A model generated the notes under the pieces. The model was not told the DNA's origin and ran no database searches. It was given only the letters and a program-made list of their open reading frames with translations. Positions 1 to 8,886 of a stretch of 64,000 nucleotides of DNA are shown here, one piece after another (the stretch's first letter is position 1; the number at the start of each line of letters is the position of its first letter). This DNA is from Streptococcus parasanguinis (lineage in GTDB: Bacteria; Bacillota; Bacilli; Lactobacillales; Streptococcaceae). The DNA lies in NCBI RefSeq assembly GCF_016648855.1, contig NZ_JACLQU010000002.1, positions 19,510 through 83,509 of the forward strand, in the 5' to 3' direction. The position numbers and the translations under genes are program-made.

Positions 1-795
1 TGCTCCTTCTTGAATTAGGTGATGGCAGCCTGCAGATTTTCCATCTAAAATATTTCCTGGAATAGCGAAAACGTCTCGGCCTTCTTCCATAGCACGCTCA
101 CAAGTAATCAAACTGCCTGAACGGAGTCGCGCCTCTGCCACAATCACTGCCTGACAGAGACCAGCAATGATGCGATTTCTCTCAGGAAAATGAAACTTAA
201 GTGGTGCCTGCCCTGGACCATACTCGCTCAAGATCAGATGGTGTTCCCCCATATGGGACTGTAATCTCTGATTGCTTTTAGGATAAAAGACATCCAGTCC
301 CGTTCCAATCACTCCGATGGTCTTACCACCATTTCGTATACTGGCATAATGAGCTGTCGCATCAATTCCCTTAGCAAGTCCACTAACAATGACCAGTTCA
401 TTTCCAAGTTCCTTAATTATCTTCTCTACAGAACGAACCCCTTCTCGCGTGGTCTCTCGAGCTCCAACAACTGCAATCTTCGGTTTGCTTAACAGTTGCA
501 AATCCCCTTGGTAAAAAAGGAGTACAGGAGGATTGTAGATCTGTAGCAATTCCTCAGGGTATTCTGGATCAAAAATGGATAGAGATGGGAACCGTTCAAA
601 CTCCTTGTGTAAATGGTCTTCATCTAGTTGCCGGTATTTGTCTACAAAATGAAGGATACTGCGACAGCGAGCGATCCTCGCTATCTCTTCTAAGCTTGGT
701 AAGACTTGCTCTTTCCTACAGTAGTCCAAGACTCTCAAGACTTGCTCATTTGATAAACCGGCTTCTTTTAATTTAAAGATTTCAAATTTCTCCAT
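1..795 (-). CDS. dprA: DNA processing protein DprA, 3' end outside the window
   Basis: The start codon is at 795 and 265 codons are in the window, open to the edge, so the C-terminus is missing. DprA loads RecA onto single-stranded DNA taken up in natural transformation. The translation has an N-terminal helical domain of about 100 residues (begins MEKFEIFKLKEAGLSNEQVL), then the Rossmann-like DprA core with VVGARETTREG, IVSGLAKGIDATAH, GTGLDVFYPKSN, LILSEYGPG and FAIPGNILDG, all family hallmarks. The reading frame lies upstream of no other gene in the window and is followed in the direction of transcription by sequence outside it. Confidence 0.95.
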   Translation of the reverse strand, partial: MEKFEIFKLKEAGLSNEQVLRVLDYCRKEQVLPSLEEIARIARCRSILHFVDKYRQLDEDHLHKEFERFPSLSIFDPEYPEELLQIYNPPVLLFYQGDLQLLSKPKIAVVGARETTREGVRSVEKIIKELGNELVIVSGLAKGIDATAHYASIRNGGKTIGVIGTGLDVFYPKSNQRLQSHMGEHHLILSEYGPGQAPLKFHFPERNRIIAGLCQAVIVAEARLRSGSLITCERAMEEGRDVFAIPGNILDGKSAGCHHLIQEGA

Positions 796-855
796 GGTCA
801 CCTTCTACTTCCTCTCACTTATTTATTCGAAAAAGAAAAGAAAAAAGCTCTATTT

Positions 856-1785
856 CTAGAACTTTTTTTGATATGTCGAAGAATAAAAGTAAGATGCGGC
901 ACCAATCAAGTTGCTTTCATTATGGAAGCGAGCCGCTTGGATCGGCAAGGCCTCAAATTGTTTATGCCCTTTTTGAGAGAGCAGCTCATGGTATTGTCGA
1001 CTGATCTCATCGATCAATAGTGGTTGACTACTAATGCCCCCGCCAATCGTCACTTTTTCAATCAGGAGCAATGATTGAAGATTAAAAATCAAAATTGCAA
1101 TATCATGACAATATTCCTGAAACAAGGATATCAGCTCCTCATAGCCCCCTAGATCAAGAGCTTTGAAAACAGCTATACCATCTGCCTTTTCTAGGTTCAA
1201 GATGTGACTAGCTTTCTCAACAAATTGAACAGCAGAACCGGTGTTTTCCAAAAGATTGGAAATGCCTTGCAAAAAGAGTTCGCGATGAAAGCGGCGATTT
1301 TCTGGTGTTCTTTCTGCCTTATCAATAGACCGAATGTATTCTGTCAGTTGCCATCCTCTCAATAGGTCACCATTCGAAAGAAGAGCGAGGCCGACTCCTG
1401 TCCCTAAGACCAAGGTCGCACCGCAAGGACAATCTTTTAGATTGCCAAGCCTTGCTTCCGCTAAACCTGCGGCTTCTCCATCATTGAGAACAGTGACGGG
1501 TACTTGAAATGTTTGTTCGAGTCTACTTGCTAGAGGAATGCCTCGTAAATATGGAATGAGACCACCTCGAAAGACAAAGCCAAGGCTCTTTTGGATCTCA
1601 CCAGGGCATGAAATGGCGATTCCCTCGATTTCTTCCCTTACGGGTGTAACGATTTCTTCTAATCCTTGCCAAAACTCCTCAATCGTAGGTGGTGTTGGGA
1701 TCTTGTCTGTATGAACCAATTGATAGTCTGCGTCCATCAGACCGTACTTTATAAAGGTCCCTCCGATATCGATAGTAAATAGCAT
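856..1785 (-). CDS. ROK family sugar kinase / transcriptional regulator-like protein
   Basis: A 309-aa protein of the ROK family, which phosphorylates sugars such as glucose or N-acetylmannosamine with ATP. The N-terminus shows the phosphate-binding motif DIGGTFIKYGL, followed by VLNDGEAAGLAEARLG (catalytic Asp region) and VLGTGVGLALL. The usual ROK zinc motif (CxCGxxGC) is not seen; the corresponding stretch after LLSNGDLLRGWQLTEY is different, which is common in the subgroup without zinc. There is no DNA-binding domain, so it is a kinase rather than a NagC-type repressor. It starts 3 bp after the rnhB stop and is probably cotranscribed with it. The substrate cannot be told from the sequence. 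Confidence 0.85.
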   Translation of the reverse strand: MLFTIDIGGTFIKYGLMDADYQLVHTDKIPTPPTIEEFWQGLEEIVTPVREEIEGIAISCPGEIQKSLGFVFRGGLIPYLRGIPLASRLEQTFQVPVTVLNDGEAAGLAEARLGNLKDCPCGATLVLGTGVGLALLSNGDLLRGWQLTEYIRSIDKAERTPENRRFHRELFLQGISNLLENTGSAVQFVEKASHILNLEKADGIAVFKALDLGGYEELISLFQEYCHDIAILIFNLQSLLLIEKVTIGGGISSQPLLIDEISRQYHELLSQKGHKQFEALPIQAARFHNESNLIGAASYFYSSTYQKKF

Positions 1786-1788
1786 AAC

Positions 1789-2556
1789 CTAATCCTCACA
1801 CATTGATTTGACGGGTTCAAACGAACGCCGATGGATAGGGGTCACTCCCAGTTGGTCGAGGCCAGCCAGATGGTTCGACGTCCCATAGCCAGCGTTCTGA
1901 GCAAAATCATAACCCGGATATTCTCGATCAAACTCTTCCATCATCTGATCCCGAGTCACCTTGGCTACGATGGATGCTGCAGCAATGGATAAGGAGTTGG
2001 CATCCCCTTTGATGATACTAGTTTGGGAAATAGGAAGATCTAACCTCATGGCATCAATCAAAAGATGTTGGGGTTGAGGCTCTAGCTGACCAATGGCCTC
2101 CATCATGGCTAGCTTCGTAGCTTCATAGATATTAACCTGGTCTATCACTTGATTATCCTTGATGCCGATTCCGATCGCAACGGCGTTTTGGAGCACAGCT
2201 TCATAGATTTCCTTGTGTTTGGATTTTGGAATCTTTTTACTATCGTTGAGTCCGGGAATCTTACAAGCTTTCGGCAGAATGACGGCTGCTGCAACAACTG
2301 GTCCCGCTAATGGACCACGTCCCACTTCATCCACTCCTGCAATGAGCTGAATCCCTTGAGTATAAAGTTCTTTTTCATAGGCTAGCATTTTTTCCAAACG
2401 CAAATCTTCGTCCACTTGTTTTTGGAGTTCGCGTTTTCGTTTGCTGATAGCTGCTTGAACCCCCGCTCGACCATCAAGGATCAATTCTTCAAATAAGGGA
2501 TGATCTAGATCGTCAATCGTTGCCAAACGCTCTTTGATTTCTTTAATCGTTGGCAT
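1789..2556 (-). CDS. rnhB: Ribonuclease HII
   Basis: A 255-aa RNase HII, which cleaves the RNA strand of RNA-DNA hybrids and removes misincorporated ribonucleotides. The signature [19 protein letters not shown] (catalytic Asp-Glu), [11 protein letters not shown], and the later DAMRL and [20 protein letters not shown] motifs are all present. An N-terminal extension of about 70 residues before the catalytic domain is typical of the Bacillus/Streptococcus form. It overlaps the end of rbgA by 14 bp, so the two are translationally linked, as in many streptococci. Confidence 0.96.
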   Translation of the reverse strand: MPTIKEIKERLATIDDLDHPLFEELILDGRAGVQAAISKRKRELQKQVDEDLRLEKMLAYEKELYTQGIQLIAGVDEVGRGPLAGPVVAAAVILPKACKIPGLNDSKKIPKSKHKEIYEAVLQNAVAIGIGIKDNQVIDQVNIYEATKLAMMEAIGQLEPQPQHLLIDAMRLDLPISQTSIIKGDANSLSIAAASIVAKVTRDQMMEEFDREYPGYDFAQNAGYGTSNHLAGLDQLGVTPIHRRSFEPVKSMCED

Positions 2557-3394
2557 CTATTTCACCTACACGATCAAGGGTATAGCGACCCAAACGACCA
2601 TCACGTACATCCTTGACGAACAAGCTGTAAAAGCGATCGTAATCATCACGGAAGCCTAAGAGTTGAGTCATTTCCATGATGATTTCTGGAGCTTCCTGCT
2701 CTAAATTCATTTGCTTATAGCGTTCTTGCAACTCTTTTGGGTAGTGGGATTTAAAATACTCAAGACCAAAAATAGTCACCTCATCCATTGGCAATAACTG
2801 GTCCTTAATGGCACCCGTTAAAGCTAATTTTAGAGCCACTTCTTCATCTTCAAACTTAGGCCAGAGAATCCCTGGGGTATCCAAAATTTCAAGGTCTTTA
2901 TTGGTTTTCAACCACTGTTGCCCCTTGGTCACCCCTGGTTTATTCCCAACAACAGCAATCTTTTTCCCTGCTAAGCGGTTCATCAAGGTTGATTTCCCAG
3001 CATTAGGAATCCCGATGATCATGGTGCGAAGGGTTTCAATCTGAATCCCCCGTTCCTTTTGACGGGCAATTTTATCGGCCATCAAGCTCTTAGCAGCATC
3101 TGTTACTTTTTTGACTGTTGACTGCTCTTTGGAGTTGATAGCCAAGGTTTTGATGCCTTGAGACTCAAAATAGTCCTGCCATTCTTTTGTTGCCACAGGA
3201 TCTGCCAAGTCTACCTTGTTCAAAATCATTAATTTAGGCTTATCACCAACAATTTTCGTTAACATAGGATTTTGGCTTGATAGGGGCAAACGAGCATCTA
3301 CCAAAACCGTCACAAAATCCACTAATTTTAAATTTTCTTGTACTTGTCTTCTAGCTTTGGACATGTGTCCAGGAAACCATTGTATAGTTGCCAT
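2543..3394 (-). CDS. rbgA: Ribosome biogenesis GTPase RbgA (YlqF)
   Basis: A 283-aa circularly permuted GTPase needed for late assembly of the 50S ribosomal subunit. The order of G motifs is permuted: NKVDL (G4) comes first, then GIPNAGKST (G1), and DTPGI (G3) follows. The protein begins [17 protein letters not shown], the conserved RbgA start, so I place the start at 3394; an in-frame ATG three codons upstream has poorer spacing to the AAAGGA sequence. The C-terminal domain ends with the conserved [13 protein letters not shown] region. Confidence 0.95.
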   Translation of the reverse strand: MATIQWFPGHMSKARRQVQENLKLVDFVTVLVDARLPLSSQNPMLTKIVGDKPKLMILNKVDLADPVATKEWQDYFESQGIKTLAINSKEQSTVKKVTDAAKSLMADKIARQKERGIQIETLRTMIIGIPNAGKSTLMNRLAGKKIAVVGNKPGVTKGQQWLKTNKDLEILDTPGILWPKFEDEEVALKLALTGAIKDQLLPMDEVTIFGLEYFKSHYPKELQERYKQMNLEQEAPEIIMEMTQLLGFRDDYDRFYSLFVKDVRDGRLGRYTLDRVGEIDAND

Positions 3395-3473
3395 GTTCTC
3401 CATTCCTTTCCAGTTCAATCTCTTCTATTATACCATGTTTTCTTCAATTCTCAGTTATTAATAAATATACTAA

Positions 3474-3501
3474 AAAGAAGCTACCGAAGTAACTTCTTAG
3501 T
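3474..3501 (-). terminator. Rho-independent terminator after the ATP-cone gene
   Basis: On the minus strand a stem GAAGTTAC-TTCG-GTAGCTTC is followed by TTTTTAG. It lies 8 bp downstream of the ATP-cone gene and upstream of the rbgA promoter region. Confidence 0.85.
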
Positions 3502-3508
3502 TTATAAT

Positions 3509-3847
3509 CTAGCGAATTTGCTCAAAATGCAAATGCACAGCGATGTGGTCTCCATAGCCACTCCGTTCCAAATCACGTTGCAAGCGATAAGAAATATAGT
3601 GTTCAGCAATGGTAATATAACCAGCACCAAGTAAGCGGTGCTCAACCATTGACTGGATCATGCTGATCGTCGCACGTTCCACTTTAGCTTCTTCCAAATC
3701 CATGGCAACTTTCTTGGTCACTTGCGCCAAGTTTTGGCGAAGATCATCCGTCAAGACATAAACTGTTTGTGCTGCCTTCAAAACAGCTTGATAGATTTTA
3801 TCTGGGTCAAATTCTACAACTTCACCACTACGTTTAATGACTTCCAT
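3509..3847 (-). CDS. ATP-cone domain protein
   Basis: A 112-aa protein that is essentially one ATP-cone domain, the nucleotide-binding regulatory module of anaerobic ribonucleotide reductase and NrdR. It begins MEVIKRSGEVVEFDPDKIYQ (the usual VxKRxGxxxxFdxxKI pattern). The zinc ribbon of NrdR and any reductase domain are absent, so it is a stand-alone cone of unknown partner. The start at 3847 is chosen because AAGGAG lies just upstream; an upstream in-frame ATG lacks a ribosome binding site. It has its own terminator and 71 bp separate it from dapA. Confidence 0.75.
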   Translation of the reverse strand: MEVIKRSGEVVEFDPDKIYQAVLKAAQTVYVLTDDLRQNLAQVTKKVAMDLEEAKVERATISMIQSMVEHRLLGAGYITIAEHYISYRLQRDLERSGYGDHIAVHLHFEQIR

Positions 3848-3918
3848 CTTATTCTCCTTGATTATCAATATACTTCTATTATCTTAATAAATAGGGGATT
3901 TGTCAAGAATCTAAGACA

Positions 3919-4854
3919 TCAATAATCCGGACGAAGGACCCCCGTAATGATCTCTTTAGATGCATGGTAATCCCCATCTACTACAACCTTGATGATGCGC
4001 TTCGCTTCTTCTGCTGGTGCTGGCACCAATGGCAAACGAGTTGGTCCTGCTTCAAAGCCCATATAGTTTAAGACAGCTTTGACAGGAGCTGGACTCGGAT
4101 ATGAGAAGAGAGCATTGACTTTAGGGATAAACTGACGTTGGATAGCCGCAGCCTTTTTAATATCGTTGTGCTCAATGGCTTGGAACATCTCATGCATTTC
4201 ATCTCCATTTGTATGAGAGGCCACTGAGATCACCCCATCAGCCCCAAGGTTCATCGCATGGAAAGCATCTCCATCTTCCCCTGTATAGACGAGAAATTCT
4301 TCTGGCTTGTGTTCAATCAAATAGGCCATATTAGCTAGGGTTGTACACTCTTTGACCCCAATGATATTTGGGTGTTCTGCCAAACGAAGCATGGTTTCAG
4401 GTGTCATTTCTACTACCACGCGTCCAGGAATATTGTAGATAATAATCGGAAGATTAGATGCATCCGCAATCGCTTTAAAGTGTTGATACATGCCTTCTTG
4501 AGATGGTTTGTTGTAGTATGGGACGATAGCCAATCCTGCCGCAAAGCCACCAAAAGCATCCACTTCTTTAACGAACTCAATCGAGTCACGGGTTTCATTG
4601 GTTCCGACACCAGCGATCAAAGGAACTCGACCATTGACAATCTTTTGAACAGCCGCAAAGAGTTGCAATTCCTCATCGTGGGTCAGAGTTGGACTTTCCG
4701 CAGTCGTTCCAGCTAAGAGAATCCCGTCTGTATGATGAGCCAAGAGGTGCTCGATCAAGTCAGGAAGAGCGTCAAAATTAATGGTTCCATCTTCATGGAA
4801 GGGGGTGATAAATGCAGTGATGATTTTACAATCTTTTAAATCATTATAAGACAT
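3919..4854 (-). CDS. dapA: 4-hydroxy-tetrahydrodipicolinate synthase
   Basis: A 311-aa class I aldolase that condenses pyruvate with aspartate semialdehyde, the first committed step of lysine and diaminopimelate synthesis. Signature [12 protein letters not shown] near residue 45, catalytic Tyr in [10 protein letters not shown] and Schiff-base Lys in IIGVKECTT are present. It lies downstream of asd, whose product is its substrate, separated by a 301-bp structured intergenic stretch. The pairing asd-dapA is conserved in streptococci. Confidence 0.97.
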   Translation of the reverse strand: MSYNDLKDCKIITAFITPFHEDGTINFDALPDLIEHLLAHHTDGILLAGTTAESPTLTHDEELQLFAAVQKIVNGRVPLIAGVGTNETRDSIEFVKEVDAFGGFAAGLAIVPYYNKPSQEGMYQHFKAIADASNLPIIIYNIPGRVVVEMTPETMLRLAEHPNIIGVKECTTLANMAYLIEHKPEEFLVYTGEDGDAFHAMNLGADGVISVASHTNGDEMHEMFQAIEHNDIKKAAAIQRQFIPKVNALFSYPSPAPVKAVLNYMGFEAGPTRLPLVPAPAEEAKRIIKVVVDGDYHASKEIITGVLRPDY

Positions 4855-4857
4855 AGA

Positions 4858-5152
4858 AAAACCTTTCTCTATATAAGAAAGAGGCTGGGGCTTGCTTGCC
4901 TTTGCCTCATGATCTGTTCATAAAACAAGTTGATTCGTTAGAAAGCTGAGGAAGAAATCAAACTCTTCGAGTTGCAGATTTCTGAATCGTGACGCAGTGG
5001 TTGATTGGAACTACTCATGTTTGCAACATTCGTACTTCCTAATCAACTGTGCGGGGGGAGTATAAAAGTCCGGTGGACTTTTATAGCCTGAGCCTTAAAT
5101 TATAAAAGCGAAGGAGAAATCAAACTCTTCGAGTTGCTGATTTCTGTTTCGC
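4858..5152. repeat. Structured intergenic repeat between asd and dapA
   Basis: This 300-bp gap without a gene holds two 32-nt direct copies (4953-4984 and 5115-5146) that differ at one base and each fold as a hairpin (AACTC-ttc-GAGTT with outer AAATC/GATTT). Between them are a palindrome with 11-bp arms TATAAAAGTCC-ggt-GGACTTTTATA (5061-5085) and a longer imperfect inverted repeat around TTGATTGG/CCTAATCAA (about 5002-5049). This resembles the small mobile or structured intergenic repeats of streptococci, but I cannot assign a named family. Confidence 0.6.
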
Positions 5153-5155
5153 TCC

Positions 5156-6232
5156 CTACTTCAACTCAAATTTCAATTCAGCTGTTGGACGTACGAGTCC
5201 ACGTTCGTGAAGAGTTTCTGCGATTTGGACTGAGTTCCAAGCGGCACCTTTAAGAAGGTTATCTGAAACAACCCACATGTGGATCCCTTTTTCAGCATCC
5301 AAGTCTTTACGAATCCGTCCAACGAAAGTATCGCGTGAACCGACCGCATTAACCGCTTGTGGGTAGATTTGGTGAGCAACGTCATCTTCAAGGACTGCAC
5401 CTGGGAATTCTGCAATAGCAGCTTTCACTTCGTCAATTGGTGCCACTTCTTTTGTTTCGATGTAGACTGACTCTGAGTGTGCTGACAAGACTGGAATCCG
5501 CACACAAGTTGCTGAAACGGCAATGCTATCATCTTCCATGATTTTCTTGGTTTCATTTGTCATCTTCATTTCTTCGTATGTATAGTCATTTTCTGTGAAG
5601 ACGTCGATTTGTGGAAGAGCGTTGAAAGCAATTGGGTAGTGTTTTTTATCACCACCACATGGCAAGATTTCAGCTTTGACATCACGTGGATTCACGCCAT
5701 CATTCAAGACTTCCTTCAACTCACGTTGGGTTTCAAGAATCGCTCCCATACCGGCACCTGATACAGCTTGGTAAGTAGACACGATGATACGGTCCAAGCC
5801 CCATTTTTGACGAACGGGCTCAAGAGCCACCATCATTTGAATGGTTGAACAGTTTGGACAAGAGATGATTCCGTTGTGAGCATCAAGCGCATGTGCATTC
5901 ACTTCAGGAACAACCAATGGGACATCCGGATTTTGACGGAAATAAGAAGTGTTATCAACCACTACTGCGCCTGCTTTCACCGCATAAGGTGCATATTTGG
6001 CAGATGTTGAACCACCAGCTGAGAAAAGAGCAATATCAACGCCTTCAAAAGCATCTTCAGTCGTTTCTTCGATGGTCACGTCTTGCCCTTTAAATTGCAA
6101 GACTTTTCCTGCAGAACGTGCTGACGCAAGGTAGCGAATTTTATCGATTGGAAGAGTTGATTCTTCCAACATTTTGATCATTTGAGCACCAACGGCACCT
6201 GTAGCACCGACAACAGCAACTGTGTATCCCAT
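5156..6232 (-). CDS. asd: Aspartate-semialdehyde dehydrogenase
   Basis: A 358-aa NADPH-dependent enzyme that reduces aspartyl phosphate to aspartate semialdehyde, the branch point to lysine, threonine and methionine. It begins [15 protein letters not shown] (Rossmann motif GxxGxxG), the active-site Cys is in [12 protein letters not shown], and the catalytic His is in [11 protein letters not shown]. An upstream in-frame ATG at 6313 would add 27 residues that do not belong to the family, so I use 6232. The gene lies upstream of dapA. Confidence 0.97.
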   Translation of the reverse strand: MGYTVAVVGATGAVGAQMIKMLEESTLPIDKIRYLASARSAGKVLQFKGQDVTIEETTEDAFEGVDIALFSAGGSTSAKYAPYAVKAGAVVVDNTSYFRQNPDVPLVVPEVNAHALDAHNGIISCPNCSTIQMMVALEPVRQKWGLDRIIVSTYQAVSGAGMGAILETQRELKEVLNDGVNPRDVKAEILPCGGDKKHYPIAFNALPQIDVFTENDYTYEEMKMTNETKKIMEDDSIAVSATCVRIPVLSAHSESVYIETKEVAPIDEVKAAIAEFPGAVLEDDVAHQIYPQAVNAVGSRDTFVGRIRKDLDAEKGIHMWVVSDNLLKGAAWNSVQIAETLHERGLVRPTAELKFELK

Positions 6233-6317
6233 AGTAAATCCTCTTTCAAAATTTTCTAAAAATTGAGTATTTGTACTATTATACAATTTTTTGGCATAAA
6301 TGAAAAGTACCAACAGT

Positions 6318-6350
6318 AGGAAAAAATCCTGATTCTAAGACCAGGATTGT
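6318..6350 (-). terminator. Terminator downstream of lemA
   Basis: AATCCTG and CAGGATT arms face each other, and on the minus strand the stem is followed by TTTTTTCC. It separates the lemA unit from asd. Confidence 0.75.
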
Positions 6351-6377
6351 TGATGGTTATTTATCATAAATAGCTCT

Positions 6378-6929
6378 TTAGTTCAGGTCATAGTTCAAGT
6401 CACTTAAATCTTTCTTACCTTGTGTTTCTTCAGCAAGAAATGGAACTTGATGGATCCCCTTTACACCTGCTACGATAGACGCCGGAAATGAAACAATTTC
6501 TTGATTAATGTGGCTGACATTACTGTTGACAATTCGCTTCGCTGCAGCAAGATCTTCATTTTCGTCAGCAATTTCCTTTTGCAAGGCCAAGAATTGGTTA
6601 GAAGACAAGAGCTCTGGATAGTTTTCACCGACTGCACGAATTTGTGCCAAGACATCATTTTGATTGGTAATGACTTGGTTAGATTCTTGGATAGATGCTC
6701 CTTGACGTAAAGCAACTAAATCAGTGAAAATCTGTTGTTCATGTTTGGCATAGGCTTTGGCTACTTTTAGCATTTCCGAAATGGTATCATAGCGTTTTAC
6801 GAGAACGATATCGACCGTTCTCTTTGATTCTTCAATGGTCACTAGATAGCGATTGAGACGATTTCCTACACTAATAAACCAAATAGCCAATAGGGCAACA
6901 AATATGATTAAGCCGATAATGAGATTCAT
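6378..6929 (-). CDS. lemA: LemA family protein
   Basis: A 183-aa membrane-anchored protein. The first 22 residues form a hydrophobic N-terminal segment (MNLIIGLIIFVALLAIWFI) and the rest is a helical, outside-facing LemA domain (NRLNRYLVTIEESKRTVDIV through VAGVKGIHQVPFL). The family's biochemical role is unknown. It overlaps the preceding DUF3137-like gene by 4 bp (ATGA type), and this pairing suggests that the two products work together at the membrane. Confidence 0.85.
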   Translation of the reverse strand: MNLIIGLIIFVALLAIWFISVGNRLNRYLVTIEESKRTVDIVLVKRYDTISEMLKVAKAYAKHEQQIFTDLVALRQGASIQESNQVITNQNDVLAQIRAVGENYPELLSSNQFLALQKEIADENEDLAAAKRIVNSNVSHINQEIVSFPASIVAGVKGIHQVPFLAEETQGKKDLSDLNYDLN

Positions 6930-7927
6930 GATGCTTCTCCTTCAAAAATTGCTGTTATTTCTTTAATTAAAGCTAGTTCTCTGCATAATTTATGATATTC
7001 AGATACCAAAGATAGTTGATCAATATCTTCTGGTTTTTGGGGCGTCGGAAAGATATAGCGATCGGTATACAAAGAAATAAATAGTTTCTTGTCTTTCAAA
7101 AATACACACATGGCATTTTGAGAAATTTGTCGATCAAACCATTCCAACATCTTAGGGGTGAGAAATTTACGGGCAGACAGTTCATCCGTGCAGTAGATAT
7201 TGTAATTTTCGTTATTGCGAATATCCTCGGTTTCAATCTGAACTTCATCTCCTCTGGCTCCAGGATAAACCCCATTCACCTCCCTCTTAAAAAGAAATGA
7301 TTTCTTGGTCGGAACCACCCGAAGATGACCCGAGAAATTGATCGGTAGACATAAAGAGAACACTTGTCCAAGGAAATCTGTAACTTCCACATGTTCCGTC
7401 CTCGTATGACCATTAGATGTCCGGTAACGAGTCTCTGTATGATGGGCATAGAGATTTGACACCGTCAGCTCTTTGTCATCATGAAATGATAGCTCTTTGA
7501 AACACAGAAAATCAGTCGACCGAGGACATAAATGCGAGAGAGCTTCAGAAGGGATGGAACCGTCCTCTTTGATCGAAGCCTTAGGAAAAACTTCCTTTAA
7601 TACAGGCGACAAGATATCATCAAGATAGATTTCATCGTTCGAACGAATTCGATCCCCAAACAAGGCTTTTCTTTTTTTATATTGTGGCCAATAATACAAA
7701 CCAACCACTAAAAGGATCAAAGGAATAGCTGCAAAACGCAATAAAATGAGAGACAGTATGGCACAAATAATACCAAAAGATCGCAAAACATTCCATTGAA
7801 GATTGTTCTTCATCTGTTCTCGGATCAATCCGATTGCATCCTGAAATTGTTTGGAGTTTTCAAGATCCTCAATTTTCTGCGAATAGTCTGTAGATGCTGA
7901 ATCATTAGAATGATAGAAATCTCCCAA
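6926..7927 (-). CDS. DUF3137-like membrane protein, partner of LemA
   Basis: A 333-aa protein with two close transmembrane segments near residues 48-78 (SFGIICAILSLILLRFAAIP and following) and a large cytoplasmic domain. The layout (N-terminal helices, membrane hairpin, then a beta-rich region with YAHHTETRYRTSNGHTRTEH) is that of the DUF3137 proteins that often sit beside lemA. No catalytic motif can be recognised. It is translationally coupled to lemA by a 4-bp overlap. Confidence 0.65.
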   Translation of the reverse strand: MGDFYHSNDSASTDYSQKIEDLENSKQFQDAIGLIREQMKNNLQWNVLRSFGIICAILSLILLRFAAIPLILLVVGLYYWPQYKKRKALFGDRIRSNDEIYLDDILSPVLKEVFPKASIKEDGSIPSEALSHLCPRSTDFLCFKELSFHDDKELTVSNLYAHHTETRYRTSNGHTRTEHVEVTDFLGQVFSLCLPINFSGHLRVVPTKKSFLFKREVNGVYPGARGDEVQIETEDIRNNENYNIYCTDELSARKFLTPKMLEWFDRQISQNAMCVFLKDKKLFISLYTDRYIFPTPQKPEDIDQLSLVSEYHKLCRELALIKEITAIFEGEAS

Positions 7928-8029
7928 TCAACTCCACTCCTTTCTGACACGAGGCACTTTACTATATTATAACACCAACATAACTTTGTAGCAACTGTAT
8001 TATAATAGTTTCGGTCCTTTGAAGGTACA

Positions 8030-8180
8030 AAAAAATCCTGATCCGAAGACCAGGATTTGAGGCACCTTTCGGTGAGAACCGCCGGTTCACACAACTGTTC
8101 AAGGTCCGCTCCTGCGTTACAATTGAATGTAGACCTCCTCAGCGCAAAAGGCTCCTAAGAGCCAATCGACTCATCGCATA
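8030..8180 (-). ncRNA. Structured small RNA gene of unassigned class, about 150 nt
   Basis: The 285-bp gap between the alkD-like gene and the DUF3137 gene contains a complete RNA gene on the minus strand. It starts about 7 nt after a -10 box, folds into several hairpins (GGCTC-tta-GGAGCC; GAACC-ggc-GGTTC; CACC-GAAA-GGTG capped by a GNRA loop), with TGAGG and CCTCA able to close a multi-branch core, and ends in the terminator AATCCTGgtcttcggatCAGGATT followed by T residues (8030-8057). It carries no convincing open frame. Streptococci have an asd RNA motif known near asd genes; membership is a guess because asd is about 1.8 kb downstream. Confidence 0.7.
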
Positions 8181-8185
8181 AATCT

Positions 8186-8215
8186 AGTTTACCATGAACA
8201 TCCACAAACTGTCAA
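8186..8215 (-). promoter_or_regulatory. Promoter of the small RNA
   Basis: TTGACA (8210-8215) and TAAACT (8186-8191) are separated by 18 bp on the minus strand. The -35 box overlaps the stop codon of the alkD-like gene, so the RNA is a separate transcription unit. Confidence 0.75.
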
Positions 8216-8871
8216 GAAGGTAGGTACTTGCTTCCTTCTCGAATACTCAAAGGAGATAACTGCTCTCGATAGCGGTCGATAAAGGCCCCTACCCAATCCG
8301 GATTAACCTTGGAATAATTGCGTAAACTCCAGCCGATTGCCTTATTTATAAAGAACTCGCTTTGACCTAGATTATTGAGGATCACTTTTTCTAACAAATC
8401 CGTATCTGTTTTTTCTTTCCTCATAAGCTGGTGATCAATGGCAATCCGCCTCAACCAAAAGTCCTGATCCCTACTCCAATCCAGCATAACCTGCTTGGTT
8501 TCTGGATAGTGAAAAGTAATCTCTCCGATGATAAGGTCCAATTGATCTATACTGTCCCACCATGATTTGGTTTGAGCCAATTCCTTTAGCTTTGGAAAAT
8601 CTTCAGGTATAAGCTCCTTCTTCTTTTTATCCAGATAATCCATAGCAATATATTGGAACTCACGGTAGGGTTGCTGCCAACACTCTTCCACAAAAGCCCA
8701 ATCAATTGGATCCTTTATGAAAAGCTTAAAAAAATCTCTTTCAATCTTTTTGAGAATTGGTTTTTGAACCCCAAGAAAGCTGAATTTATTTTTCATATAA
8801 GCTTCCATTGCTGGGAGTTTCGCTGGATCAGCTTGGTCTTCTAACAATTTCAAAAGAATTTTTGTATCCAT
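8212..8871 (-). CDS. DNA alkylation repair protein, AlkD-like
   Basis: A 219-aa all-helical HEAT-like repeat protein of the AlkC/AlkD DNA glycosylase superfamily, which removes positively charged alkylated bases. Family features include the N-terminal MEAYMKNKFSFLGVQKPILK, the central WWDSIDQLD (catalytic Asp region of AlkD proteins), WLRRIAIDHQL and the C-terminal FFINKAIGWSLRNYSKVNPDWV. The length matches the family. It lies 15 bp downstream of cls and may be cotranscribed. Confidence 0.88.
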   Translation of the reverse strand: MDTKILLKLLEDQADPAKLPAMEAYMKNKFSFLGVQKPILKKIERDFFKLFIKDPIDWAFVEECWQQPYREFQYIAMDYLDKKKKELIPEDFPKLKELAQTKSWWDSIDQLDLIIGEITFHYPETKQVMLDWSRDQDFWLRRIAIDHQLMRKEKTDTDLLEKVILNNLGQSEFFINKAIGWSLRNYSKVNPDWVGAFIDRYREQLSPLSIREGSKYLPS

Positions 8872-8886
8872 ATGATTCCTCCTTTT

